The translations under genes and the position numbers were made by a program. 64,000 nt of DNA from Rugalucina vietnamica (lineage: Eukaryota; Mollusca; Bivalvia; Lucinida; Lucinidae). Below, one piece after another: positions 9,601 to 19,305 of the stretch. Numbering within the stretch: the stretch's first letter is position 1; each line of letters opens with the position of its first letter. The notes under the pieces are model-generated. The model had not been told where the DNA came from, made no database searches, and worked only from the letters and a program-made list of their open reading frames with translations. Where the stretch lies: contig OZ024877.1 in the NCBI GenBank assembly GCA_964017185.1, positions 4,628,006-4,692,005 of the forward strand. Reading direction: 5' to 3'.

Positions 9601-11856
9601 TCACCAAACGGAGCATTTCTTTTCAGGATTCATGTAGCTTTTTCTTGGACAACTGAAAGCAGCAGCAAATTTTTCTGAGTTCTGCAGAGTACCAATCACT
9701 CTGAACTGATCAGGACTATGCGTATCTGTTGAGATTTGAATTTGGGCAGCTTGCCGGTTCATATTCTTGCACCAAATCTGAGCGAAACTGACAAAGAATA
9801 TCTGGTTGTTTGTCAGATCAAGTCCCGGTAGTTTCGGTTCGTCCTTGCCTTGGTCAAGAACCCAACGTTGGTATGCTCTATAACTCTGCTTGAGGCCCCC
9901 ATTGTCTGCAATATTTTCCCCCAACGTGAGGTTCCCATTAATAGTAATATTAGCCTCCGGCACAACATAGGAGCTATACTGGTTGACCATACACCTAGCC
10001 TGTTCATTGAAGTTGTCAATAATTTTCTGGTTCCACCATTGTTTCAGATTACCATACTTGTCATACTTTCGACCTACGTTATCGAAGCCATGCGTTATTT
10101 CATGCCCTATGACAGTCCCAATGCCACCATAATTTATTGATTGTGGCTGATATGGTTTATAATATGGGCTTTGAAGAATTGCAGCTGAAATGATTATGTC
10201 ATTAAAATTTGGAACATAAGCAGCATTTACTGTAATTGGAGACAGTTGCGACCATACTTCTAGCGCTGAGAGTTTGTTAAATGGCTTTCGTAGCATCTTC
10301 ATTGTCTCTGTGAACGTGTTCTTTCGGAATTGTGAAAGGTTCTCGAAAAAAGTGTTCTTATCTATGGAAATATTCTTATAAATTTCATTTATGACAGTGT
10401 CATTAAATAGCTCATCTGGGTATCCAATCCAATCCTTTATGGCTTCAGCCTTTTCTTTCGCTAGACTTCTTGTTTGAACGTCCATCCATGTAACGTCTTG
10501 TAGTCGTTCAGTGAAGGATCTTTTAATGTTTTTGACCATTTCTTCTACTTTTTGCCTTGTTATATCATTAAACGTTTGCTTTACAAACTTTTGGCTTATG
10601 GCAAACCCCATATATTTAGTAATAGTTCTCTCACAATCACGCCATCGCGCATGTGAGGTCGCCAGTTCCGGAAGCGCTAATGCCATCTCCGGGTCTTTCA
10701 TGAAAGACCACATGATAAAGTTAGCGACTGTTCTTTTCGAATACTGCTGAAGCACCCAGAACAATTTATCAAAGTACGAAACTGTTGTTACAATAATCTG
10801 CTCATTGTCAGCTATATTCACTCTTACTGCATCCATTATACCTCGTACGTAATTGCTCCAATTAAACTGTATTGGATCTGTGCCTCTTGGCTCTTTAAAT
10901 TTTCTTCTGATCTCCGCTAGTGTCATCTTATTGTAAGTAAGGTCTGGATTATAAATGTCCTCTAGACTCATAGTGATATTGTACAGTTTTCCTCGAAACT
11001 CCATGACGTTTCGCATATCTGCATCAGCTTGTGTCGGACTAGCGCCAAACCTTATTGCCATCGACTTGGCGAATATCAAGTCAGCTTCAACTGGATTTTT
11101 CAAAGACGGCTGCGCAAGTTGTAAAATGAGTTGTGTAGAGTTTTTTGAATCTGGTACAACGTCCAACTGCATTATTGGTTGGATTTTATATTGTGCCAGG
11201 GCCACCAGCAGAGAAACCAGGTCAAACCCTCTCTCGTTCCAATTTCCCCCGGGATTTAGTCCTAGCACTGGCCATCCACCAAGTGTTCGCAAAACTATCG
11301 TTATCGCTGAAAGGTTTTTCTGTTCTATCGTGTCGGTATCCATGCACGATGCATATGCATTTTTAGCTTTTTTCCAGGCATTTTCGTTTGCATCGACATT
11401 ACCGGGATCTTCATATAGATTTTTATTTGTCAACTGTGTCTTGTCTCTCAGCACTGACATAGTATTGATTTTTGTACTTTCATCCGGGACGGCATGTGTT
11501 TTCTTCCAAGTGCCACAGGCATAGGCGTAGAAATCCGAGCAGGGGTTTGCACTCTGGTCCACTGACTCCAGTATCCGCGAAGCAGCCCTGGTACAGTCAG
11601 GTGTCAGACATACATCTGGAGAAGGGGACGGGCTCTGCCCCGTGTCGCTGCCCTTGCCCCCGGACACGGCCAGTCCAATAATGAGCCCCAAGGACAAAAA
11701 GGACAGCGCCACCACTGCAACCAGTAATCCCTTTTCCAGAGTTGATCTGGACTTCCATGTCTGTTGTATGGAGTTTAGTCTTTGTCCAATAGTAGTTGTG
11801 CTGAAGGTAATGCTTGTCTGATCCTGTGTTTCATCTAGATTGGAGAAACCGACCAT
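9601..11856 (-). CDS. M13 family zinc metallopeptidase (neprilysin/endothelin-converting-enzyme type)
   Basis: A 751-residue type II membrane ectoenzyme, the usual length for M13, expected to cleave small peptides outside the cell. A short cytoplasmic tail is followed by a membrane anchor (residues about 42-64, GLLVAVVALSFLSLGLIIGL) and a Cys-rich start of the ectodomain. Substrate-binding NAAY is at 544-547, zinc site HEITH at 585-589, the third ligand in GENIADNG at about 647, the HSPDQFR motif with catalytic His and Arg near 713-719, and the family's terminal CSVW. The whole coding region is one exon, unusual for animal neprilysins. I chose the ATG at 11856 because a pyrimidine tract and CAG acceptor (AG at 11868-11869) lie just upstream; translation from 11889 would read through that acceptor. 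The first 140 codons lie inside the 7.45 kb duplicated unit. Placement between neprilysin, ECE and invertebrate-specific groups cannot be settled by eye. Confidence 0.95.
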   Translation of the reverse strand: MVGFSNLDETQDQTSITFSTTTIGQRLNSIQQTWKSRSTLEKGLLVAVVALSFLSLGLIIGLAVSGGKGSDTGQSPSPSPDVCLTPDCTRAASRILESVDQSANPCSDFYAYACGTWKKTHAVPDESTKINTMSVLRDKTQLTNKNLYEDPGNVDANENAWKKAKNAYASCMDTDTIEQKNLSAITIVLRTLGGWPVLGLNPGGNWNERGFDLVSLLVALAQYKIQPIMQLDVVPDSKNSTQLILQLAQPSLKNPVEADLIFAKSMAIRFGASPTQADADMRNVMEFRGKLYNITMSLEDIYNPDLTYNKMTLAEIRRKFKEPRGTDPIQFNWSNYVRGIMDAVRVNIADNEQIIVTTVSYFDKLFWVLQQYSKRTVANFIMWSFMKDPEMALALPELATSHARWRDCERTITKYMGFAISQKFVKQTFNDITRQKVEEMVKNIKRSFTERLQDVTWMDVQTRSLAKEKAEAIKDWIGYPDELFNDTVINEIYKNISIDKNTFFENLSQFRKNTFTETMKMLRKPFNKLSALEVWSQLSPITVNAAYVPNFNDIIISAAILQSPYYKPYQPQSINYGGIGTVIGHEITHGFDNVGRKYDKYGNLKQWWNQKIIDNFNEQARCMVNQYSSYVVPEANITINGNLTLGENIADNGGLKQSYRAYQRWVLDQGKDEPKLPGLDLTNNQIFFVSFAQIWCKNMNRQAAQIQISTDTHSPDQFRVIGTLQNSEKFAAAFSCPRKSYMNPEKKCSVW

Positions 11857-11867
11857 TATTGTTGTAC

Positions 11868-12140
11868 CTGGGAGAAAAAAAGAAAACATTCAAACTGGTG
11901 ATTTTCATTGTGCCATTATTTTAAGATTCAATACCACATTTAGAATCTGTCAGGGTGTTAATTTTCAAACTCTTTGTTTAGGGTGAAATAAGAAGAGCCC
12001 AATGTCACATCGACGTCAATTTATTGGTTTACTAGGCACGGGTAATTTAAAAATCGAACCAAAGCCGTTGCTTTTCCGTCGAGGACACCTATATAGAAAA
12101 AAAAAACGTTAAGGAAAATTGTGAAAGAAAAGGTACATAC
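11868..12140 (-). other. Probable 5'-UTR intron of the peptidase gene
   Basis: On the minus strand a strong donor (AAAG then GTATGT, 12140-12135) and an acceptor with a long T-rich tract (TTTCTCCCAG, AG at 11868-11869) bound a 273-bp intron. Splicing joins a leader exon ending at 12141 to the coding exon. The joined leader holds a short upstream frame (see finding). Confidence 0.6.
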
Positions 12141-12200
12141 CTTTAGCATAGACATTTGTTGTGCCAGTAGAAAAATATGTTTGCGCTAGGTTTAAATTAA
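12141..12200 (-). promoter_or_regulatory. Probable leader exon of the peptidase gene (3' edge at 12141)
   Basis: Only the 3' edge, set by the GTATGT donor, can be supported; the transcription start is unknown and the right coordinate is nominal. After splicing, ATG TCT ATG CTA AAG continues into GTA CAA CAA TAA, an eight-codon upstream frame whose stop overlaps the main start as TAATG. The equivalent edge in the second duplicate is 19590. Confidence 0.45.
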
Positions 12201-12741
12201 CAATGCACACTGATAAAATCACAAATACGTAATACCCAAATCAATAGGACTTGGCTGGCCTTCACTTTGGGTATGTAACCTCATTTCATAGAAATTTGCG
12301 ATTTTTGAAACAAGGATTTATTTACTTGAGTCTTTATCTCCGCTTTCAATAACAAAAAGTATATTATAATGTGCATCGCCTCTAGACTGATGAAAAAATC
12401 TAGAATCTATTTAACCCTTTAATTGACCTTGAAGAGAGTTTCACATGATGAGGCTCAAAACAAACTGGCTCCGAGGTTACAAACGTTTTAAAGCTCAGCT
12501 TAGCTGAGTCTAACATGTATCCTGCTGATAAATGTTAAAATGCAAACACTTGTTGGCATTTTAACATTCACTTTCATAAGGGATTTATACCAGATTTCTC
12601 AATTGATTTTGGCATTTTCAGTATGAGTTATTTAAATTTTGTGCTCAGCGGAATAGAACATAAAAAATATAACATAGGAGCCAAGTCTTTTATCTACGGT
12701 GCACGTTTCATCCTTCAATGTTCTTACTAATTCAATAAGGT

Positions 12742-13024
12742 GTGTTACTGATCGTTCCAAGTCGATACTTCTGTGGTGGTTCTTTTTGTTTTATGTCTTG
12801 GTGTTTGAAATTTTGTGCTGTTGGCGCCTTATGTGTGTTTTCATATTTTAGTTAAGGTAACTGAGTGGCCACCTATTGGGAAAATAGCTGCTCATTCGGC
12901 TTACGAAATGTTATCTTGGTATCAGTACCTGATTGTTGGTTTGGTTTTTCCCACCTCGGTTTTTGGCGTGGGAATCTTTTTCTGATTGCACCTTTTCCTG
13001 ATCTTTGCCTACTTGTATCTTTTC
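12742..13024 (+). mobile_element. Penelope-like 3'-end fragment
   Basis: Matches 5510-5798 closely, from TGTGTTACTGATCGTTCCA to GCCTACTTGTATCTTTT. The duplicate copy is at 20191-20473. Confidence 0.65.
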
Positions 13025-13063
13025 ATAAAGATTTAAGACATATATAGTAAAAATGAGAAAAAG

Positions 13064-13250
13064 AGATCGCGGTGGCGTAGTGATAGACTCCGAATCGAGA
13101 AGCCCTGGGTTAGATCCTCACAGACAGCAGGGCGTTGTGTCCTTGAGAAAGACACATTATCTTTCCAGAGTACAGTAATTTTCCAAGTACCCAGTTCCCA
13201 ACCGCCTTCGTTTGTAGCACTCAAGTCCCGCTGGTGCCATTATATCATAA
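13064..13250 (+). mobile_element. tRNA-derived SINE
   Basis: An A-box-like TGGCGTAGTGAT (13073-13084) and a B-box-like GGGTTAGATCC (13108-13118) have tRNA spacing, followed by a body with GTGTCCTTGAGAAAGACAC. That body motif recurs in the SINE-like piece near 40235. The duplicate copy is at about 20513-20699. No poly(A) is evident. Confidence 0.6.
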
Positions 13251-13391
13251 CGTAGACTTTTCTATGTATGTTCTACAACATAATGCATTACTACACTCAG
13301 GGTAAGTACCTGTCAACGAATCCTAATATATTTCTACTAAAAACAGCCTTTTATTAATTATTCATCGTTTTTGTTTTTTTTGTTTTTTTTA

Positions 13392-13440
13392 GTGGGAATT
13401 TCTTTCTGATTGCGCCATTTCCTGATCATTGCTTACTTTG
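13392..13440 (+). mobile_element. Penelope-like 3'-terminal scrap
   Basis: AGTGGGAATTTCTTTCTGAT to TGATCATTGCTTACTTTGACC matches the last about 50 bp of the family. Duplicate at about 20840-20888. Similar scraps lie at 14741-14785 and 22189-22233. Confidence 0.45.
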
Positions 13441-13915
13441 ACCTTCATCAAAGGGAACCCTGGGTTAGGTTTTTGTAACTTACAAAGAAACTGGCAAACC
13501 TCTGTCAACATCACACACTCTCATTTGTGAAACGTGTAAAGGTGGTGTTTTTAGTTTCTGTTTATTCCTTCAGTTTATGAGATTTCAATTTCCCCTTAAA
13601 GGTGAGCTAATTGGTTCGAAACTTACCTCAAAATGAGGAGAGGGCCTAATTTCACGCTAACTGCTAACTCAGCTATATTATCAGTTGTTCTTTTATCTTC
13701 TCTCACCCATTGAAACAGTGATATAGGTTCTGCATATTGCAGACAATTCTTCAAATATCTTAAAATCTAGTCCAGTTTCAACCAGCGGTAAAATAATATT
13801 TTTAAAAATTCTTCAGTTCCCATGATAAAAATTTCTTTCTGACATTGCTCTATCATGGTATAAATACTTTGCTTTCTGATAGGAAGGTTTCATTAAATGA
13901 TTTAAAACGGTCGGT

Positions 13916-13917
<2 letters not shown>

Positions 13918-13971
<54 letters not shown>
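13918..13971. repeat. 54-base T homopolymer
   Basis: Uninterrupted T54, one base longer than its duplicate at 21367-21419 (T53). It is followed by TGTTTTGTCATTTTCAG. It could be the poly(A) of a minus-strand retroposed sequence, but no element body is recognisable. Confidence 0.9.
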
Positions 13972-13972
<1 letters not shown>

Positions 13973-14099
13973 TTTTGTCATTTTCAGAAATGCTTAACCA
14001 CCTCAAGGGAAATAGGTGCTCTTTCGTTGTGCCATACTGTAATTTACCTATTTGTTGATTGCGTTTAATTATTTTATTGAGCCCTTCGTTACTCTTTAT

Positions 14100-15260
14100 T
14101 TTATTGTTCACTAAGATATATCTGCATTCGGCCATATAACTTGCGTGAACCTCATGCATCTCAGCAAAATTTACATTTTCTCATGACGCATTTTCTCATC
14201 TTTTACTTTGATTTTATGCATCACAGAGAAATCGTGCATTTCTTGTGAAGATAAAATACAAACAGCAATGATATGTATAAAAAGTGTCAAGGAAAACTAC
14301 AAACATTTCAACAGTATTGGATGTACGAGTACTGATTGTTCTGGTAGGATTTTGTCTTCATGTCTAACTCTGTTACTTGTAAATGTATGAATGTATGTAT
14401 TTATACTTTATAACTAACGTAATTACGTTTGAAATTCTTATTACATGTCAATGTTATAGATATAAATGTATGCAACTTTACAAAATTGGACTTGAACGAA
14501 AGTATTAGCTTATTATATTCATCTGCAAAATCTGTGAATATATCTTCACTTTTTCTGTTTATTCTGTCTTTCGCTCTATTGAACTGGTCAATGATGTTTT
14601 TAGATGATGTTAACCGGATGCATGGCTACCACGCTGGGGTAGAGCTAGCAATTTGGTGGTGGCTTGTATTGTTATTTTCCCGCCAATTAAAATCTGTTAT
14701 GATGTACAGCCTGTTATCTTGGTTTTGATTTTACATGTTTCTTTCTTATTGCGCCTTTTCCTGATCCTTACCTACTTGTACCTTTACATGTACCTGTATC
14801 AATTTTTTATGGTTCTTGTATTCTTACTTTAAATGGCATCTTTTCATAAGCATATTTTTCCATCTGGTGTAGCTTTGATTTCTTATTTCTCGACCATGAT
14901 GGGACCACATTCTGGAACTTCCAGTTTGGTCCCCATTAGTAAACTGCTTTGTCAGATTATATCCTCAGTTCTTTGTTTTTTCTGCGTATTATTGGGTTCA
15001 TCAGTATTTAGTCTTGGCAAAGAATATAATGGTAATCATGGAAAACCTGGTATAGTTTGTTTGCTTTCATTGCACCTGGTTAACCTCGATTAAGTCTGTT
15101 TGACTTGTATTCTGGTGCGTTGGCGTAAGCTTACAGCTGATTTCAAGGATGAGGCTGTTTTTCTAGATATTCTTTCCGTGTATTGTTGTCACATACACTC
15201 AAAAGATACCAATATTGTTTGGCTTTTACCTGAACCTCGTGCCAAGAAAATTGTATCTGA
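14100..15260. other. No gene seen
   Basis: Intergenic part of duplication unit 1. Short frames at 14429 and 14833 have no recognisable domain, and their lack of change between the two units reflects only recent duplication. A Penelope-like scrap sits at 14741-14785. Confidence 0.4.
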
Positions 15261-15263
15261 TCT

Positions 15264-15264
<1 letters not shown>

Positions 15265-15309
<45 letters not shown>

Positions 15310-15316
15310 GAGAGAG

Positions 15317-15377
<61 letters not shown>
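15265..15377. repeat. GA/GACA microsatellite
   Basis: GAGAGA and GACAGACA runs; the counterpart in unit 2 is 22713-22825. The flanking right side is paralogous to the sequence right of the larger tract at 5813-6088. Confidence 0.9.
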
Positions 15378-15380
<3 letters not shown>

Positions 15381-16171
15381 CAATCACATTACCCTTTGCT
15401 TTTATGCAGTCTGGTTTAGGAGAAATGTAGATCAGACAGCGTACATACATGCATATGTACTGTGGGTAAATGTTGTTATCATGAACTAAATGCATGTTAA
15501 ATCGTTTTGATAAAATTCTATTGAACATTAATCAAATATGCTAAATGCATTTGCACATGTATGCATGAATGTTTAATGCATTTTCGACTACAGAAAGAAT
15601 TCTGGAAAACTACAGATATTCTGTTCACCTCTCAGTACCTTGTTTATCATGTTTATTTGCCAAAGTGGTGTTTAACACGTACTTATTTCATTAGTTACCT
15701 CGTTATTTCTCTATTATACCCCATTACATCTATTCCTACGCTCAGGCAACAGTCAACATTGGTTCACATTAAAATGTAAAGTTTAAGTCTTTTCAAGACA
15801 TCTTTGTTCTGATTTCAAATAGCGACAGAGTGTTTGTACGACGTTGTGTCCTTCCACGTCATCGGCCATATCATTTAATCGCTCCTCTACTTCACCAATC
15901 TGGTAACCATGAATGAGACGTCAACCGAATGCGCTAGTCGCTAGACTTTTTTCTGTCTCCAACTATTTTGATAGGTTCACATAAATTTACTAAAACACTG
16001 TCAAGACCTTTAAATTGTCCTCCCATTACAGTTTCCCAGTAGTATTTCTCTATCAGTTGTCAATTTTATCTGTGACATTTTTGAATTGTCATTGCAGAAT
16101 TTCAAATACCACAAGCTCTTTAGATATCATCCGACTGCGAGTAACGTCCTCATCTTGGATCTATTGCAAAA

Positions 16172-16492
16172 AGGTACACGTAGGCAATGACCAGGAAATG
16201 GCGCAATCAGAAAGAAATTCCCACTCCATAAAACGAGGGGTGGGAAAAATGACACTTAGGTACTTATACCAAGAAAACATATCGTAAGTCGAGTGAACAG
16301 CTGTTCCCCAATAGGCGGCCACTCAGTTACCCGAACTGAACTAAAATATGAAAACGTACATAAGGCTCAAACAGCAAAAAAAAAATCGACTCCAAAACAC
16401 AAAACAATTAGAACCACAACAGAAGTACCGCCTTGAAACCATCAGTTATATAAATTACTCGGGTGTGGGGTGGGGCTTAAACCGGTTTTACA
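16172..16492 (-). mobile_element. Penelope-like 3'-end fragment (minus)
   Basis: Reverse complement of the 3' region, from AAGGTACACGTAGGCAATGA to GCTTAAACCGGTTTTAC. Duplicate at 23620-23940. A longer version that reaches the AAACCGGTTTAAGCC motif present at 5483-5500. Confidence 0.65.
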
Positions 16493-17139
16493 GGCGCCTA
16501 GAAAACTCACTTAGCTATATGCTGCATTTTGTTGCGTCTGTTCATGAGACGACCAACTCTTGGCTGTGGCAACTTGGCTGACATGGGTTGTATGCTAAAG
16601 TAGTCCAGTTGGCAGATCATCAAGTTGTTTGGCTGAGCCCTTTGTGCCTCAGGTGCCGGCTATCTCAAACCACTATCCTTCGTTTTCCTTGTTATGAACT
16701 TTTCTTTTTTGTTTCTCGTTTTGATCCAATTTTTGGCAACATATTTCCCCTCTATCTTCTGGATGTATTGTGTTCAGATAAAACAGAGTGACCACCTTTT
16801 GAAGAATAGCTCCAGATGTGTCGATAAAATATTTATATTGCATGTCAATTGTTGTTCCAGATACTGGAATGACATTGTTTTAAAAACATAGTACTGTTTT
16901 CCTCAAAATCAGTCAATGGAATCTTTAAGGAGGGGACTTGTGGCATCATTTTCTCCGCGTTTCTGTTAAAAATACAAGTGTCAGTAAGAGTATGAAAAGA
17001 ACATACAAGTGCATCAGATAAAACGGTTTTGGTGAAAAAGAAAAATATGTCAATCATCAATAATGGCATGGTATGTGAATACCCCGTTTAAATGTTTCTT
17101 GCGAATACTCATGAGATTTGCTTTTGAGTGACGATTCTA

Positions 17140-17713
17140 CTGCCCGTACACCATCTTCCAGAAACTGCATTTTTCAAAATCTCACTTTTCTGAAACACCT
17201 CAAGAAAAATATGACAATGTCATCTTTTTACAACCCAAAAGTCGTAAAATGTGCCGCAAACATTCTGAAAATCGGTTCACTAATACAATAATTATGCCCA
17301 AAAATTATTTTGAATAGCTATTTTGCATGTGCAAGGGAGGTAATTCAAACACCTTAAAATTGAAAAAAAAAGCAAATCTGTGGAAATATTTTAAGAGTTT
17401 GGCGCTCAGCTATGCATACAATACAATTTTGTTTTGGTTGGTGCATTTTAAATAAAAAATAACACAATTTAGATTTTTGCTGGAAAATAGTTAACTTCCC
17501 TTGCTGCCATTTTTACAACCATTATGGAAAAAAGCCCTATTCAAAATTATTTTCTGGCATAAAATTTGTATTATTCAACCGATTTTCAAAATTTTTGCGG
17601 CACTTTTTAAAACTTTTGGAATGCAAAATGATGACATGGTAATATTTTTCTTGAGTTTTTCAGAAAAGTGAGATTTTGACAAACGCAGTTTCTAGAAGAT
17701 GGTGAATAGACAG
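17140..17713. mobile_element. 574-bp foldback MITE with TA target duplication
   Basis: The arms of about 200 bp are imperfect inverted repeats: the left end CTGCCCGTACACCATCTTCC, and read in reverse the right end CTGTCTATTCACCATCTTCT. Both continue into AAACTGC and CAAAATCTCACTTTTCTGAA. It is flanked by TA (17138-17139 and 17714-17715). The empty site is present in the window in paralogs near 8287 and 165, where GATTCTA runs straight on. TA duplications suggest a Tc1/mariner-type source enzyme. The duplicate is at 24588-25161. Confidence 0.8.
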
Positions 17714-17948
17714 TAGGCACAACATGCTGTTTTGGCCTTACGTTATAACATTGAAAATATACCTTAATCAGCATCAAACACTGGAACGTCTGGTCTGCAG
17801 TTTAATATGATCGATCTTTCCCTCAACAGACCATATCAGGGGTATAATACTATTAAAATGACGGATGTCTGTTTTCTTTAGCTTACCAAAAGTGTTGGGA
17901 AAACATTAACGGTCTGAAACCTATTTTCTTATGTATTGATTGTCCGTC

Positions 17949-18186
17949 CAGAATTACAATGCTCCCTTAAAGTTAAGGAAGACCTTTATTAAGGTGGCAA
18001 ACATCAGCATCCAAAACATGCATTTAAAACATACTAAAATCATAATTATGTTTCTGTTTTATTATGTAAAGGCCCACCTGTATATTTTTGTAAAATCAGT
18101 TATTGATTTTAACGGTAAAATATTGAGTCAAAATTTGTCACCTCAACTAAGGTGGGCCTTAGCTTTAAGGAAGCATTGTAATTCTG
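17949..18186. mobile_element. 238-bp MITE with about 30-bp inverted ends
   Basis: The left end CAGAATTACAATGCTCCCTT pairs with the right end AAGGAAGCATTGTAATTCTG, and the match continues through AAAG(T/C)TAAGG. It interrupts sequence that is continuous in the paralog near 8490. Duplicate at 25397-25634. A 90-residue frame across it in unit 1 and unit 2 is not a gene. The target duplication is unclear. Confidence 0.7.
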
Positions 18187-18500
18187 GGCCCAGGGCATTA
18201 GATTTCTTTTAGAAATTTTGTAGAGCTAAGACTGACAACGGCTGAATACAAGTAAGGAGTCCCAAGAAGTAAAATCGAATCAATGGCGACAACACAAAAT
18301 AAACATTGGTACCTCAGATATTGTCACGCGATATGATAATCCCCTCATGATGGCTGTCGAGCAGGGGCCATAAAATCTATAAACATAGCTACTTAAAATG
18401 CTACTATAGATATTACCCCTTTATGTTAATTATGATGTCTATACTGTGATACGCAAATTTATATGCATTCACTAAACCAAGCAAAATACATGATTCGGGT

Positions 18501-18600
18501 CCCAGCAGGCACATGACGTCAGAATGACGTCAGATCGACGTCGATGCGACGTGGCATCGACGTTAATATGACGTCATTATGACGTCATGTGCCCGCTGGG
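18501..18600. mobile_element. 100-bp palindromic MITE with repeated GACGTC
   Basis: The ends CCCAGCAGGCACATGACGTC and GACGTCATGTGCCCGCTGGG form a 20-bp inverted repeat with one mismatch. The interior repeats GACGTC and GACGTCG words, giving several full TGACGTCA cAMP-response-type octamers. Duplicate at 25949-26048. Whether those octamers bind CREB/ATF here is unknown. Confidence 0.7.
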
Positions 18601-18861
18601 GTTAAATTAAAAACAGATGATTGAGTGTAAATTCAAATTTAGCTTGGCTTAATTAATTGTCTGACATCAAGAATTTTAATTAAAGGAACAAATCACTTCA
18701 TCATCTTTTCTGTTAAAAAAGTACCAATTTCTGAAGATATAATTTGCTTCGGATTTCAAATGTTAACGAATGCAAAACGATATGGCTTGATGTTAATTGC
18801 TCAGATGATTATCAGGCAAGAAAATTAATGGTAACATTTGTTAATATCGACTATGAACGTC

Positions 18862-19305
18862 TTAGTTTGCATTTCTTAGTTTGCATGTCTTGTCTCTCAG
18901 CACTGACATAGTATTGATTTTTGTACTTTCATCCGGGACGGCATGTGTTTTCTTCCAAGTGCCACAGGCATAGGCGTAGAAATCCGAGCAGGGGTTTGCA
19001 CTCTGGTCCACTGACTCCAGTATCCGCGAAGCAGCCCTGGTACAGTCAGGTGTCAGACATACATCTGGAGAAGGGGACGGGCTCTGCCCCGTGTCGCTGC
19101 CCTTGCCCCCGGACACGGCCAGTCCAATAATGAGCCCCAAGGACAAAAAGGACAGCGCCACCACTGCAACCAGTAATCCCTTTTCCAGAGTTGATCTGGA
19201 CTTCCATGTCTGTTGTATGGAGTTTAGTCTTTGTCCAATAGTAGTTGTGCTGAAGGTAATGCTTGTCTGATCCTGTGTTTCATCTAGATTGGAGAAACCG
19301 ACCAT
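18862..19305 (-). pseudogene. Truncated peptidase exon in duplicate unit 2
   Basis: It carries the first 140 residues of the M13 peptidase (cytoplasmic tail, membrane anchor and start of the ectodomain) without any amino acid difference, then runs across the duplication junction into CKLRNAN and a stop. It lacks HEITH and all catalytic residues and has no splice donor at its 3' edge. The upstream acceptor (19317) and leader donor (19589) are retained, so it could trap splicing from a promoter to its right. The protein, if made, would be a short membrane stub. Confidence 0.9.
18881..18885. other. Duplication junction filler
   Basis: The right edge of unit 1 (TTTGCATTTCTTAG) and the left edge of unit 2 (TGTCTTGTCTCTC) are separated by TTTGC(A), a copy of the TTTGCA found 14 bases to the left. 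Short templated filler is typical of end-joining repair. Confidence 0.7.

Larger units (their letters stand above)
11437..18880. repeat. Tandem duplication, unit 1 (7.44 kb)
   Basis: Nearly identical to 18886-26328. The offset is 7449 bases before a T-tract and 7448 after it. The T-tract is 54 long here (13918-13971) and 53 in unit 2; I saw no other difference in the stretches I compared. The left edge falls inside the peptidase coding exon; the right edge follows TTGCATTTCTTAG. The unit carries the peptidase 5' part, leader and upstream DNA, a SINE, Penelope-like fragments, a foldback element and two MITEs. Confidence 0.95.

Noticed and set aside
10955..11524. 189-codon plus-strand frame
   Set aside because: Antisense shadow of the M13 peptidase exon; other frames within 9601-11856 are likewise shadows.
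12395..12415. CTGATGA on plus (and its duplicate near 19844) as a ribozyme start
   Set aside because: It is followed by an A-run and no GAAA at stem II distance; no pairing partners.
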